Shown in pieces: positions 8,599 to 18,600 of a stretch of DNA of 64,000 nucleotides. The notes under the pieces were generated by a model, which saw nothing but the letters and a program-made list of their open reading frames with translations, was not told the DNA's origin and made no database searches. The translations under genes were made by a program, and so were the position numbers. Each line of letters starts with the position of its first letter. The stretch's first letter is position 1. The stretch is from assembly GCF_001831495.1 (NCBI RefSeq), contig NZ_CP017689.1, positions 496,001 to 560,000 of the forward strand. The letters are read 5' to 3'. Origin of the DNA: Thalassotalea crassostreae. Lineage in GTDB: Bacteria; Pseudomonadota; Gammaproteobacteria; Enterobacterales; Alteromonadaceae.

Positions 8599-9879
8599 TT
8601 AAAGCTTAGCGAAACAACGTTCAGCCGCTTCTAATGTTTGGTGAATATCTTCACTACTATGGGCAGTAGATAAGAAACCTGCTTCGAATGCTGAAGGAGC
8701 TAGATATACACCTTCATCTAACATTAAGTGGAAGAACTTATTGAACTTTTCATTATCGCAAGCGGTCGCTTCTGCAAAACAATTAATCTGCTCTTTGTCA
8801 GTAAAGAATATACCAAACATTGCGCCGACATAATTAATGCTTAATTTCACGCCTTGGCGCTGTGCAGCCTGCTTAAATCCTTCAGCTAACTGTTTAGTTT
8901 GAGCCGTTAGTTGACAGTGATGATCAGTCGCACTTAATTCCGACAATGCAGCAAAACCTGCGGCCATAGCAATTGGGTTACCAGATAAAGTACCAGCTTG
9001 ATAAACAGGACCAACAGGCGCGATATAATCCATGATCTCAGTTTTACCACCAAATGCACCAACTGGCATTCCGCCACCAATTACTTTACCTAAGGTAGTC
9101 AAGTCAGGTTTGATATTATAGTGTGCTTGCGCGCCACCAAGTGCAACTCTAAAGCCGGTCATGACTTCATCAAAGATCAACACACTCCCATACTGGTCAC
9201 AAACTTCACGAAGCCCTTCTAAGAAACCAGTAACTGGTGGAATACAATTCATATTACCGGCAACAGGTTCGACAATTATGCAAGAGATTTGATCGCCATA
9301 TTCTGCGAACACTTGCTTAACTGCTTCGATATCGTTGAACGTGGTCGTTAATGTGTGCTTAGCAAAATCTTCAGGAATACCTGGAGAATTTGGCACACCA
9401 AGTGTTAATGCGCCAGAACCAGCTTTCACTAGAAGTGAATCAGCGTGGCCATGGTAACAGCCTTCAAACTTTAAGATTTTGTCGCGACCAGTGTAGCCAC
9501 GAGCTAAACGAATAGCACTCATAGTCGCTTCGGTACCTGAGCTTACCATACGTAATTTTTCCATCGAAGGAACAAGTTCGCGAACTTTTTCAGCCATGGT
9601 TATTTCAAGTTCAGTGGGGGCGCCGAAGCTCAATCCATTCTTTGCGGTTTTGATAACTGCATCTAAAATTTTTGGATGATTATGACCTAAAATCATTGGT
9701 CCCCATGAACCAACGTAGTCGATGTAACGCTTACCATCAGCATCAAAAATGTATGCGCCTTCGGCTCGCTCGATGAATATTGGTGTACCACCAACCCCTT
9801 TAAACGCTCGAACTGGAGAGTTTACCCCTCCTGGAATTGTTTGTTGGGCTTGGTCAAATAATTGTTCTGAATGTGACAT
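8599..9879 (-). CDS. hemL: Glutamate-1-semialdehyde 2,1-aminomutase
   Basis: HemL converts glutamate-1-semialdehyde to 5-aminolevulinate, the last step of the C5 route to tetrapyrroles. It is a class III PLP aminotransferase. The length of 426 aa equals E. coli HemL. Visible are the N-terminal [11 protein letters not shown] signature, [17 protein letters not shown] for phosphate binding, [11 protein letters not shown] (PLP Asp) and the Schiff-base Lys in [21 protein letters not shown] lies about 8 bases before ATG. It is 24 bases downstream of pyrB and probably cotranscribed with it. hemJ, another haem gene, is just upstream of pyrB on the same strand. Confidence 0.97.
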   Translation of the reverse strand: MSHSEQLFDQAQQTIPGGVNSPVRAFKGVGGTPIFIERAEGAYIFDADGKRYIDYVGSWGPMILGHNHPKILDAVIKTAKNGLSFGAPTELEITMAEKVRELVPSMEKLRMVSSGTEATMSAIRLARGYTGRDKILKFEGCYHGHADSLLVKAGSGALTLGVPNSPGIPEDFAKHTLTTTFNDIEAVKQVFAEYGDQISCIIVEPVAGNMNCIPPVTGFLEGLREVCDQYGSVLIFDEVMTGFRVALGGAQAHYNIKPDLTTLGKVIGGGMPVGAFGGKTEIMDYIAPVGPVYQAGTLSGNPIAMAAGFAALSELSATDHHCQLTAQTKQLAEGFKQAAQRQGVKLSINYVGAMFGIFFTDKEQINCFAEATACDNEKFNKFFHLMLDEGVYLAPSAFEAGFLSTAHSSEDIHQTLEAAERCFAKL

Positions 9880-9903
9880 AATTTTGCCTTGTTAGTACGC
9901 TGA

Positions 9904-10911
9904 TTATTTAGTTGTAAACCAGGTAACGTCTTTTTCAAATTGGCTGAGCTTCTCGTCAACCCCTAATGTAAGTGCAAACAGTGCCATACGAACTAGAACA
10001 CCATTTTGAGCTTGACGGAAAATCGCCAAATTTTGATTGTCATTTAAATCTACATCAAGCTCATTCGCCTCTGGTCGAGAGTCACGAGGTAATGGATGCA
10101 TGATAACGGTATGATCTTTACAATATTGTTCATATACCGATTTATTCAAACTAAAATGACCACGATATTTGTCAGCGTCTTCAACGCTTGCGAAACGTTC
10201 TTGTTGGATTCGTGTTTGATAAACAACATCAGACTGCAGGTTGCCCGCCATTTCGTCAGTGACCGTGATGTTATGGCCGGCATTAGATAATGTAGAAATT
10301 ACTGAGTCTGGCATTTGTAATTCGTTAGGTGCTAAAAGGGTGATGTTGACGTTATTGTATAAACTTAACAAACGAGACAATGAATGAACGGTTCTACCGT
10401 GTTTAAGGTCGCCCATCAGTACAATGTTTAAGTCGTCTATCCCTTTCCCAAAACGCGCCATTTCAGCCTGAATAGTAAATAAATCAAGTAATGCTTGAGT
10501 TGGGTGCTCATTGGCACCATCGCCACCATTAATTACAGGTACAGAGCTTCCTTTCGAAAATTCAGCAACAGAGTGCATTTCAGGGTGACGCATGGCGATC
10601 ACATCAGAATAACCACTAATCACTCTAGCAGTGTCAAACAATGATTCACCTTTTGATAACGAAGAGCTTTCTTGACCAACGGTTTCATGGACAAAACCAC
10701 CTAATAATTGAAATGCTGTACCAAAAGATACTCGAGTTCGAGTACTTGGTTCGAAGAATAAATTATTGAGGATTGCGCCTTCTAAAACTGTACAACGTTT
10801 TTGACGACTTGCGTATGGGATCATCGCTTTGGCGACATCAAGTATTCTAGAGACAGATTCTCGGTCAAACTGTGAAACCGAAAGAATATGGCTACCTTGA
10901 AACTTCATCAT
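9904..10911 (-). CDS. pyrB: Aspartate carbamoyltransferase catalytic subunit
   Basis: PyrB condenses carbamoyl phosphate and aspartate in pyrimidine synthesis. The carbamoyl-phosphate loop FEPSTRTRVSF, the HPTQALLD motif and the C-terminal HPLPRDSRPE (aspartate site) are present. At 335 aa it is longer than the E. coli catalytic chain (311), with a longer C-terminal tail. No regulatory subunit gene pyrI is adjacent, so it is probably the PyrI-independent form or pyrI lies elsewhere. Two consecutive ATG codons start the gene, and either may be used. A candidate promoter is at 10982-11008, so it may be transcribed apart from clc-hemJ. Confidence 0.93.
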   Translation of the reverse strand: MMKFQGSHILSVSQFDRESVSRILDVAKAMIPYASRQKRCTVLEGAILNNLFFEPSTRTRVSFGTAFQLLGGFVHETVGQESSSLSKGESLFDTARVISGYSDVIAMRHPEMHSVAEFSKGSSVPVINGGDGANEHPTQALLDLFTIQAEMARFGKGIDDLNIVLMGDLKHGRTVHSLSRLLSLYNNVNITLLAPNELQMPDSVISTLSNAGHNITVTDEMAGNLQSDVVYQTRIQQERFASVEDADKYRGHFSLNKSVYEQYCKDHTVIMHPLPRDSRPEANELDVDLNDNQNLAIFRQAQNGVLVRMALFALTLGVDEKLSQFEKDVTWFTTK

Positions 10912-10981
10912 AGATACTACCTGAAATTAAAGATAATAAAATTTAATAATGGCTGTGCAATTATTAGTATTCATGTTCGTG

Positions 10982-11008
10982 ATTATATTGCGCGAAACGA
11001 TAGCACAA
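10982..11008 (-). promoter_or_regulatory. Candidate promoter for pyrB-hemL
   Basis: On the minus strand a perfect TATAAT (10987-10982) is preceded by TTGTGC (11008-11003). The spacer is only 15 bases, which is short, and the -35 is imperfect. It lies about 70 bases before the pyrB start, in the 110-base gap after hemJ. No pyrimidine-type attenuator (T-run plus hairpin) was seen in the leader. Confidence 0.4.
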
Positions 11009-11021
11009 TTTACTATATTTG

Positions 11022-11459
11022 TTAATAAAGTAACGGTTTAACAACCGCCAAAATTATTACTGCAAATAGAATTAGAACCGGTAGTTCGTTAAAAATACGA
11101 TAAAATCGTCCGGAACGTGTATTCCGATTATTTTTAAAATCACTTAACAATTTAAAGCAATATCCGTGGTACACATATAAAACCGCTACTAGAACCAGCT
11201 TTACATGAAGCCAGCTCGATTGAGCAAACCAAGCCGAGCCATACATATAAATCAATATCAGGCCCAAAATCAGGGTCAGTAAAGCAAACGGGGTTACAAA
11301 GTACAGAAGTCGTCTTTCCATTGTTTTAAGTTGCTGATGAACTTCTGCACTGTTTGACTCGGCGTGATATACAAATAGCCTAGGTAAATAAAATATGCCG
11401 GCAAACCAAGCAACCATAAAAGCAATATGTAATGCTTTTATCCATAACAGAGAACTCAT
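11022..11459 (-). CDS. hemJ: Protoporphyrinogen IX oxidase HemJ
   Basis: HemJ oxidises protoporphyrinogen IX to protoporphyrin IX in the membrane and is the most common form of this enzyme in Gram-negative bacteria. The 145-aa protein has four hydrophobic helices. It begins with LLWIKALHIAFMVAWFAGIFYLPRLFVYH, which holds the conserved His and Arg, and ends with the typical NELPVLILFAVIILAVVKP segment. Its ATG directly abuts the clc stop (TAA ATG), so the two are translationally coupled. Together with nearby hemL this gives two haem synthesis genes in 4.6 kb. Confidence 0.9.
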   Translation of the reverse strand: MSSLLWIKALHIAFMVAWFAGIFYLPRLFVYHAESNSAEVHQQLKTMERRLLYFVTPFALLTLILGLILIYMYGSAWFAQSSWLHVKLVLVAVLYVYHGYCFKLLSDFKNNRNTRSGRFYRIFNELPVLILFAVIILAVVKPLLY

Positions 11460-13172
11460 TTAAACCTTTCCTTTCGTTAAAACGCTTCTAACTTTTTCAA
11501 ACGTGAGTAAACCAATGACATTATCATTAGTCTTTTCATAAATATAAACCGCACCATCTCGTTTTTCCTGAAGAGCAAAATAGGCTTCAGACAAGGTTGC
11601 TTGCGAAGAAATTGCTGGCATTTCACTGATCTTAACCGCTTGTGAATCATCTTCCAAAAGGGGCAAGTTAATTTCTCTTTCAACAAAATGCAATGCTTGA
11701 GTTGCAGGGGTTCTTGCAATTAAAAACAAATCAGAATCCATACTCATTAATTGTTGTCGTAATTGGTTTTTGTCATCACTCTCAATCAGTTGATAGTTTT
11801 CTTGAATTAAACTCAAAACACCATGTTTTTGCAATACATCTTCCACAGGAGACAACTGATAAGGTAATTGTTGATATTCCAATTGTTGTAAAAATATTGA
11901 GCGATTCTTCAAAAACTGACTGGATGTCAAATATGCGCTCGTTATTACAACCATAGCTGGTAATGCTAGTTGTAACTGATTTGACAATTCAATTATCGTT
12001 AATAACGCGGCTAGCGGTGCATTCAATGTTGCCGCCAACATCGCAGCCATTCCCATCAAAGCGTAGTCGCCGGAGAATTCCCCACCAGTGAAGGTGCCTC
12101 CTGAAAAATCACCCCCGCCGTAAATATAGTTTACAAACAATGCCATCAAAGCTCCGGCCACTGCACCTATGCCTAGTGTCGGTCCGATAATACCTCCAGG
12201 AACACCGAGGCCTAGTATTGCTGTCGTAGCCACAAATTTTGCAATGAGCACGGAAATGATGATCCAAACCCCAACATCGGGTTCCAACATAAAGCTAATC
12301 GCACTTAACCCAGAGCCCATACTCTGTGGCACAAGAACGCCAACAAGCCCCATTATCAATGCAGCTAAAACAAGTCTCTTTGACATATGTTGATTATGAA
12401 ATATTTTTAGCACGCCAATTAAACTTGAGTTAAAGGCTTTAGCCAAAAAGCCAATGCAAATTCCAAAGACGATGAGTAAAGGATAGTGCCAAAAGTCGAT
12501 AACAATATAGGCAAAAAATTCGAACTCATGGAATGGTCCAAAGAATGCGTGTGTCATCATCGAACCGATGATAGAAGCGAGGATTACAGGCACGAAAATA
12601 TGTAATTTGTATTCTCGTAAAATTACTTCCATTACAAAAATAACTGCCGCTAACGGCGTGTTGAAACTTGCGGAAATGCCGGCAGCAATACCACAAGCAC
12701 ATAGCGTTCTAATGGCGTTTTTGGGTAAAGATAGATAACTACCAATTAAACTACTGCTTGCGGCACCAATATGAACCGCTGGACCTTCTCGCCCTACAGA
12801 GAAACCACCGGCTAAAGCGAATATTCCGCCAAAAAATTGGGTTAAGGTATTTCGTAAAGGAATCGAGCCATAAGCTGCTTTTAATCGGTAAATGACAAAC
12901 GGAATCCCCATTCTTGAATATTTAAAGCCAGTTAACCAAGAAAATAAAATTATAAAGGCAACGGCGATTAGCGGTGTAAAAAAACGATAAATTTCTGTTA
13001 AAGTATTGTAGTGATCTACACTATCAAGGTAGAGTAATTGGAGCCATTCAAAGCTAAAACGAAATAAAATAATAAAAAACGATGCTAGCAATGCGCCTAT
13101 TATTCCAAGCAAACATAGTTGCCAAGAAGGTTCTGGTTTAGCCAACTTTTTCCTTAGTCTCGCTAAAGACAT
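11460..13172 (-). CDS. ClC-family chloride channel/transporter with C-terminal CBS region
   Basis: A 570-aa ClC protein of the inner membrane. About ten membrane segments (residues 18-425) carry the family motifs: RMGIP (87-91, in place of GSGIP), GREGPAVHIG (127-136, with the gating glutamate at 129) and GVPGGIIGPTLGIG. The C-terminal 140 residues are hydrophilic and look like a CBS pair. Two differences from the E. coli antiporter are visible. The chloride-coordinating Ser of GSGIP is Met88, and the position of the internal proton glutamate (E203) is Val183 in FVMEVILREY. The transport mode is therefore uncertain. It is divergent from the DUF6776 gene and coupled to hemJ. Confidence 0.88.
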   Translation of the reverse strand: MSLARLRKKLAKPEPSWQLCLLGIIGALLASFFIILFRFSFEWLQLLYLDSVDHYNTLTEIYRFFTPLIAVAFIILFSWLTGFKYSRMGIPFVIYRLKAAYGSIPLRNTLTQFFGGIFALAGGFSVGREGPAVHIGAASSSLIGSYLSLPKNAIRTLCACGIAAGISASFNTPLAAVIFVMEVILREYKLHIFVPVILASIIGSMMTHAFFGPFHEFEFFAYIVIDFWHYPLLIVFGICIGFLAKAFNSSLIGVLKIFHNQHMSKRLVLAALIMGLVGVLVPQSMGSGLSAISFMLEPDVGVWIIISVLIAKFVATTAILGLGVPGGIIGPTLGIGAVAGALMALFVNYIYGGGDFSGGTFTGGEFSGDYALMGMAAMLAATLNAPLAALLTIIELSNQLQLALPAMVVITSAYLTSSQFLKNRSIFLQQLEYQQLPYQLSPVEDVLQKHGVLSLIQENYQLIESDDKNQLRQQLMSMDSDLFLIARTPATQALHFVEREINLPLLEDDSQAVKISEMPAISSQATLSEAYFALQEKRDGAVYIYEKTNDNVIGLLTFEKVRSVLTKGKV

Positions 13173-13281
13173 GGAGTATCCTTATCGTTTATTTAATCAA
13201 TAGTTTTAGCAACTAAATGGGTGCAGAATTAGTGCGAATACCGCAAAGTTTAACATATTTGAGAAAGATTTTACCTTAAAA

Positions 13282-14007
13282 ATGAACTGGTTAAAAAACA
13301 TAACAATTTCCAAATTACACCAAAGATTTGGCGCTTTCAAATTATTAATAATTTGCATATCTATATTGTTGGTGATTGCTTTTGCGAGCTTTAAAGCTGG
13401 CAACCTTTATCAAAAGCATCAAGAAAGAATGATTGACGATCAATCTCAGCGCCTTGATAAATTGTATTCAGCCAATGAAAAAGCTAAAAGTATGATTAAC
13501 ACCCTACAAGTAGAGTTGGAAATTGAGCGACAAGCAAATCAGAAAGCTCAGCAGGCGCTTCGTAGTGTTGAAGACGATCATTTTTCATTAAAAAAAGAGT
13601 TAGCTTTTTATGAAAAAATAATGGCTCCTGAAAAGCAAGCCAATGGCATCGTTATTGACGAAGTAGAAATTATTCCAACTACAAGTAAAAACCATTACCG
13701 TATTCGGGTTGTGCTGGTGCAGCAACAACAGAGTAAGCGTTACGCTAAAGGGCATGTTGAAGTATTGTTCAACGGAAGTTTGCTTGATCGACCGGCTACA
13801 GTAAATATTTCTAATATATCGGAACTAGATAAGAAATCTTTATCATTTAGCTTTCAATATTTTCAGGTGTTAGAAGGTGAATTTACTTTACCTGATGAAT
13901 TTATTCCTGAAAAAGTTGATGTTTCAGCGATTTTACCGGCAGGAAAATGGCAAAAATATCATAGATTGGACGAATCATACCCTTGGTCAAACAATAAACA
14001 GGGCTAA
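13282..14007 (+). CDS. DUF6776-type membrane-anchored coiled-coil protein
   Basis: A 241-aa protein of unknown function. A single membrane helix (about residues 19-40, LLIICISILLVIAFASF) follows a short basic N-terminus. A coiled coil comes next (about 45-110, rich in Glu, Gln, Lys and Ala), then a C-terminal globular domain with beta-type pattern (about 120-230). This architecture fits proteins annotated as DUF6776 in gammaproteobacteria; the family assignment is from memory of the pattern. It probably faces the periplasm. It is transcribed away from clc and lies 78 bases before erpA, which has its own promoter. Confidence 0.75.
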   Translation: MNWLKNITISKLHQRFGAFKLLIICISILLVIAFASFKAGNLYQKHQERMIDDQSQRLDKLYSANEKAKSMINTLQVELEIERQANQKAQQALRSVEDDHFSLKKELAFYEKIMAPEKQANGIVIDEVEIIPTTSKNHYRIRVVLVQQQQSKRYAKGHVEVLFNGSLLDRPATVNISNISELDKKSLSFSFQYFQVLEGEFTLPDEFIPEKVDVSAILPAGKWQKYHRLDESYPWSNNKQG

Positions 14008-14021
14008 ATTTGCTTTAATAC

Positions 14022-14050
14022 TTGATTAAATTGCTCAGGTTTAAGATAAT
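14022..14050 (+). promoter_or_regulatory. Sigma70-type promoter for erpA
   Basis: TTGATT (14022-14027), a 17-base spacer and GATAAT (14045-14050) form a good sigma70 pair. Transcription would begin about 29 bases before the erpA ATG. E. coli erpA is controlled by IscR, but I could not see a convincing IscR site here. Confidence 0.6.
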
Positions 14051-14085
14051 TCGCCTCCCTTAGTAATCGATGTTTAGAAGTAGTT

Positions 14086-14427
14086 ATGTCAGAAAATCCA
14101 ATGCCAATTCAATTCAGTGATGCAGCGGCCGATAAGGTTAAAACGTTAATCAATGAAGAAGAAAACCCAGAGCTAAAATTACGTGTCTATGTAACCGGTG
14201 GTGGTTGTTCGGGTTTTCAATATGGTTTTACTTTTGATGAAAAAGTAAACGAAGGGGATATGACTATAGAAAAACAGGGGGTTGTTATGGTTGTTGATCC
14301 TATGAGTCTACAATACCTAGTAGGCGGTACTGTTGATTATATTGAAGGACTAGAAGGTAGCCGTTTTCTAGTTGACAACCCAAATGCAGAAACAACCTGT
14401 GGTTGTGGTTCTTCTTTTTCTATCTAA
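14086..14427 (+). CDS. erpA: Iron-sulfur cluster insertion protein ErpA
   Basis: ErpA is an A-type carrier that passes Fe-S clusters to apoproteins, including isoprenoid enzymes. The 113-aa protein has the three conserved cysteines: one in [11 protein letters not shown] (about residue 42) and two in the C-terminal CGCGSSF. The N-terminus ([17 protein letters not shown]) and [17 protein letters not shown] are typical of ErpA and distinguish it from IscA. It is a single gene with its own promoter and is followed by an inverted repeat before the RND genes. Confidence 0.95.
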   Translation: MSENPMPIQFSDAAADKVKTLINEEENPELKLRVYVTGGGCSGFQYGFTFDEKVNEGDMTIEKQGVVMVVDPMSLQYLVGGTVDYIEGLEGSRFLVDNPNAETTCGCGSSFSI

Positions 14428-14473
14428 TATTTTTCAATAATATTCGAACATACCTCTTTAAGTAACTCTGTTT

Positions 14474-14510
14474 GCAGCAAAAATTTAATAAAATGTTAAC
14501 TTTTTGCTGC
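14474..14510. promoter_or_regulatory. Inverted repeat upstream of the RND operon
   Basis: GCAGCAAAAA (14474-14483) and TTTTTGCTGC (14501-14510) are exact 10-bp complements separated by 17 bases. There is no T-run following the right arm, so a terminator for erpA is doubtful. It lies 65 bases before the efflux adaptor start and could bind a regulator. No regulator gene is next to the operon. Confidence 0.4.
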
Positions 14511-14574
14511 TTATTATCCCTTCTTCGTTTTATACTGACCTTATAAGTTATAAAAATATTTTTTTGGGGAAGAA

Positions 14575-15654
14575 ATGCGTCAGAAAAGCCATTTCCGGCT
14601 ATGGTTGGCAGAGCGTCCATATATTATTGCTATTTTCATTGCTGCATTATTACTAATATGGTTAATGTTCGGGCTTAATGCTGAAAAAATTAATCCAGAT
14701 ATTAACGCAGAGAAAGAAGCTCCAATTGCAAAAGTTAAAGTAGAAATAATTAATGCTGAGCAAGTCACTAATACAATCACCCTTTATGGCCGCACTGAGC
14801 CAAATCGTTCGGTAACCATTAAAGCTCAGGTTAAGGGCGCAATAACGAAAGTCCACGCAAAACGTGGTTCAATGGTCAAAAAAGGCGATATCATAGCCAC
14901 CATTGCACTTAATGATTTACCTGCACAATTAGAACATTACCGTACCCTGCTTAAACAACGCCGCATCGAATATTATGGCGCTAAAGAGTTATTTGATGGC
15001 GGATATCAAGGTCAATCAGCACTGGCGCAAAAACTAAGCGATGTTACCGATGCAAAAGCCGAATTAGCTCGAATTGAAAATGATATCGCCAATACAACTA
15101 TTTACGCACCGTTTGATGGAATTTTAAATGAGCGTTTTGTAGAAATTGGTGATTATCTAAAAGTTGGTGACAATGTTGCGATGATTGCCGATCTTGATCC
15201 GTTAGTCATTCGAGCGCATATCACTGAGAATCAAGTTGAATTAGTTAAACATGGGCAGAGTGCTGAAATAAGTTTATTTAATAAACAATCACTTACCGGA
15301 CGACTCCGCTATATTGCTAGTGTTGCTGATGAACGAACCAATACATTTAAAGCTGAAATAGCGATTGAAAACAGTAATTTTCGATACCTAGCTGGTATTA
15401 GCTCAGAAGTCGAGTTGCCGGTACAAGAAGTTTCTGCAATAAAAGTAACTCCAGCTTTATTGGCACTTGATGAAAATGGCAACATTGGTGTTAAATCGGT
15501 TGTTGATGATATTGTCGTTTTTACCAAAATTAACATAGTTAAAAGCGACGATTCAGGTGTTTGGTTGACCGGTCTTGGGAAACAAGCAAAAATAATAACT
15601 CTAGGTCAGGGCTTTGTCCGACCTGGAGATAAAGTTCAAGCTGTGATGGAGTAA
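14575..15654 (+). CDS. RND efflux periplasmic adaptor (membrane fusion protein)
   Basis: The 359-aa protein links an RND pump to an outer membrane channel. It has an N-terminal membrane anchor (about residues 17-36), then the split lipoyl/barrel-sandwich domain with VKGAITKVHAKRGSMVKKGDIIATI (about 82-108). A short helical hairpin (about 117-165) and a beta-barrel with PLVIRAHITENQVELVKHGQ follow. There is no lipobox, so it is anchored by the helix and not by lipid. GGGGAAG precedes ATG. The pump gene follows after 8 bases. No outer membrane factor gene is adjacent, so it presumably uses a TolC encoded elsewhere. Confidence 0.9.
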   Translation: MRQKSHFRLWLAERPYIIAIFIAALLLIWLMFGLNAEKINPDINAEKEAPIAKVKVEIINAEQVTNTITLYGRTEPNRSVTIKAQVKGAITKVHAKRGSMVKKGDIIATIALNDLPAQLEHYRTLLKQRRIEYYGAKELFDGGYQGQSALAQKLSDVTDAKAELARIENDIANTTIYAPFDGILNERFVEIGDYLKVGDNVAMIADLDPLVIRAHITENQVELVKHGQSAEISLFNKQSLTGRLRYIASVADERTNTFKAEIAIENSNFRYLAGISSEVELPVQEVSAIKVTPALLALDENGNIGVKSVVDDIVVFTKINIVKSDDSGVWLTGLGKQAKIITLGQGFVRPGDKVQAVME

Positions 15655-15662
15655 TCACAGTT

Positions 15663-18600
15663 ATGCTAGGGTTAATCGATTCTGCTTTATACCGTACACG
15701 TTCGGTAATGATGATTTTTCTGTTATTACTCATCTCTGGCGCTATCACATACAACAGTATCCCAAAAGAATCAAAACCCGATATTCCCATTCCTAATATT
15801 TATATTTCAATGATACATGATGGCATTTCTCCGGAAGATGCTGAGCGCATGTTAGTGCGACCAATGGAAAACGAACTAAAATCCCTCGAAGGCATAAAGG
15901 AAATGCGCTCTACATCGAGTGAAGGTCACGCAAGTATTATGCTTGAATATGTGCCAGGGTTCGATGCTAAAGAAGCGTTAGCAGATGTTCGAGACAAAGT
16001 TACTTTAGCCAAGGCTAAACTGCCCAATGAGACGGAGGAGCCCGTTGTAAAAGAAGTCACCATGGCGAGTAGCCAACCGGCTGTAACAGTATTTTTATCT
16101 GGCCCTGTAAGTGAGCGCGGTTTAATTACTATCGCCCGTGATTTGGAAGATAAAATTGCTGCATTGCCGCAAGTATTAGAAGTTGACATCGGTGGCGATC
16201 GAGAAGATATGGTGGAAATCATTGTCGATCCACTATTGATGGAAAGTTATGGCCTTGATCAAAATGATATATTTCAGCTAGTTGAACGTAATAATCGCTT
16301 AGTACCGGCTGGAACCATGGATACTGGTAAAGGCCGCTTTGCAGTTAAAGTGCCATCGGTATTTGAATCGTTTAAAGATATGTTGGAATTGCCAATAAAA
16401 GTAGAAGGTGAGAAAGTCGTAACCTTTGAAGATATTTCTATCGTTCGCCGTGCTTACAAAGATCCAACTAGTTTTGCTCGACTAAATGGTGAACGTGCGA
16501 TTTCAATCGAAGTTAAAAAACGCCCTGGTCAAAATATCATAGATACGGTTGATAGGGTTCGAACGTTAATCGAGAAAGAACGCGTATTTTGGCCAAAGCA
16601 TATCTTAGTTAACTACACGGGCGATGAGTCGAAAAACGTCAAAGTTATGTTGCTAGATTTACAAAACAATGTCATCTCAGCGGTGTTGTTAGTTGTAATT
16701 GTAATTATTGCTGCTCTTGGTGCGCGTACTGCAAGTTTGGTTGGTCTATCAATCCCTGGTTCATTTTTAACCGGTATCTTAGTACTTTCAGTATTTGGTT
16801 TAACAATCAATATTGTTGTTTTATTTGCCCTTATTATGGCGGTTGGCATGTTAGTCGACGGCGCCATAGTGGTGACTGAATTTGCCGATAGACAGATGAG
16901 TGAAGGTATTAATAAAGAGCAAGCTTATGCGATGGCGGCTAAGCGCATGGCATGGCCAATTATAGCTTCAACAGCGACCACCCTTGCTGCATTTGCACCA
17001 TTATTATTTTGGCCTGGAATGATGGGTGAATTTATGAAATTCATGCCAATCACGCTAATTGCAGTTTTAACAGCGTCGTTATTAATGGCGTTGATATTTG
17101 TACCTACTATGGGATCTATTTGGGGCAAAAGTCGAGTTATTACTGAAGAAGAGAAACAACAATTAATACAAGCAGAAGAAGGCGATATTAAATCTTTAGA
17201 CGGCTTTGTTGGAAAATACGTCAATATGCTTTCTGTCGCTATTTATCACCCGATTAAAGTATTATCTTTGACTATTCTGTTCTCCGCTGCGGTGATGGTG
17301 AATTATATCGGCTCAGGTTTAGGTAGCAAATATTTTCCTGATGTCGAACCTGAAGGAATTAGTCTAACGGTTCGATCTTATGGTGATTTATCCATTCATG
17401 AAAAAGATGAAGTAATGCGTGAAATTGAACGTCGCATTCTAGATATGAGCTCAATTAAGTCTCTGTATTCTAAAACTGGTGGTAATGATTTAGTGGGCAA
17501 GCTTAGAATTAACTTGGTTAATTGGCAGTTTAGGCCAAGTGCTAATGAATTAGTCGCAGAACTTCATCGACGAGTCGATAACTATGCAGGCGTTGAAGTA
17601 GAAGTTCGAAAAGATCAGATGGGACCGCAACAAGGTAAAGACCTGAAATTGGAACTATCTTCTCGTGACCCTGTGGAATTAGAAGATGCGGTTCGAAGGG
17701 TTCGAGCAGCATTAGATGTAAACGAGCACTTTACCAATATTGAAGATGGGGGAGCAAAACCTGGCATCGAATGGCAGCTTAAGGTGGATAGAGCATTGGC
17801 GGCTACTTTTGGTGCAGATGCGACATTAGTTGGTACCTCGGTTCAAATGGTTACAAACGGGCTTAAGCTTGGTGAGTACCGCCCTGATGATGTTGATGAT
17901 GACTTAGATATTCGTGTTCGCTTTCCTTCCAATAAACGTAGCATCAATCGTTTAGATGAGTTGCGATTAAAAACGCAAGACGGCTTGGTGCCTATGACTA
18001 ATTTTGTTGAAAAGTCGGCAATTCCTAAAATTGATAATATTCAACGTATTGATGGAAGGCGAGTCATTAGTTTACAAGCTGACTTGGCTCCTAATAGCCA
18101 GCTTGACAAAGCACTACCAATGCTGAAAAAGCAATTAGAAGAGTCCGATATAAACTGGATGAGTGTTGCTGTTTCATTTAAAGGGCAATCTGAAGAGCAA
18201 CAAGAATCGCAGAACTTTTTGATCAACGCTTTCGCCATCGCTTTATTTGTAATGGCAATTATTTTAGTCACTCAATTTAATAGTTTTTATCAGGCGATGT
18301 TGATTTTATCTGCGGTATTATTTTCTACGGTCGGTGTGTTTTTAGCCTTGTTAATAGCTGGTAAACCTTTTGGTGTAGTAATGTCTGGGCTAGGAGTGAT
18401 CTCTCTCGCCGGTATTGTTGTTAATAACAATATCGTTTTAATTGATACGTATAATGTTCTAAGAGCATCAGGCTTTAGTGCGAAAGATGCAATTTTACGC
18501 ACTGGCGCGCAGCGTTTACGTCCAGTGTTACTTACCACTGTTACAACAATCTTAGGGTTGTTACCTATGGTGCTACAAATGAATATCGACTTTATCAAAC

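Noticed and set aside
9904-11021. pyrBI-type attenuator and a pyrI gene next to pyrB
   Set aside because: No leader peptide, no T-run hairpin before pyrB, and hemL follows in place of pyrI.
14041-14085. IscR-binding site upstream of erpA
   Set aside because: Expected from E. coli, but I could not align a type 2 site with the required spacing.
15926-16222. Minus-strand open frame inside the RND pump gene
   Set aside because: The pump frame is conserved and continuous; the antisense frame has the Ser/Thr-rich composition of a shadow.
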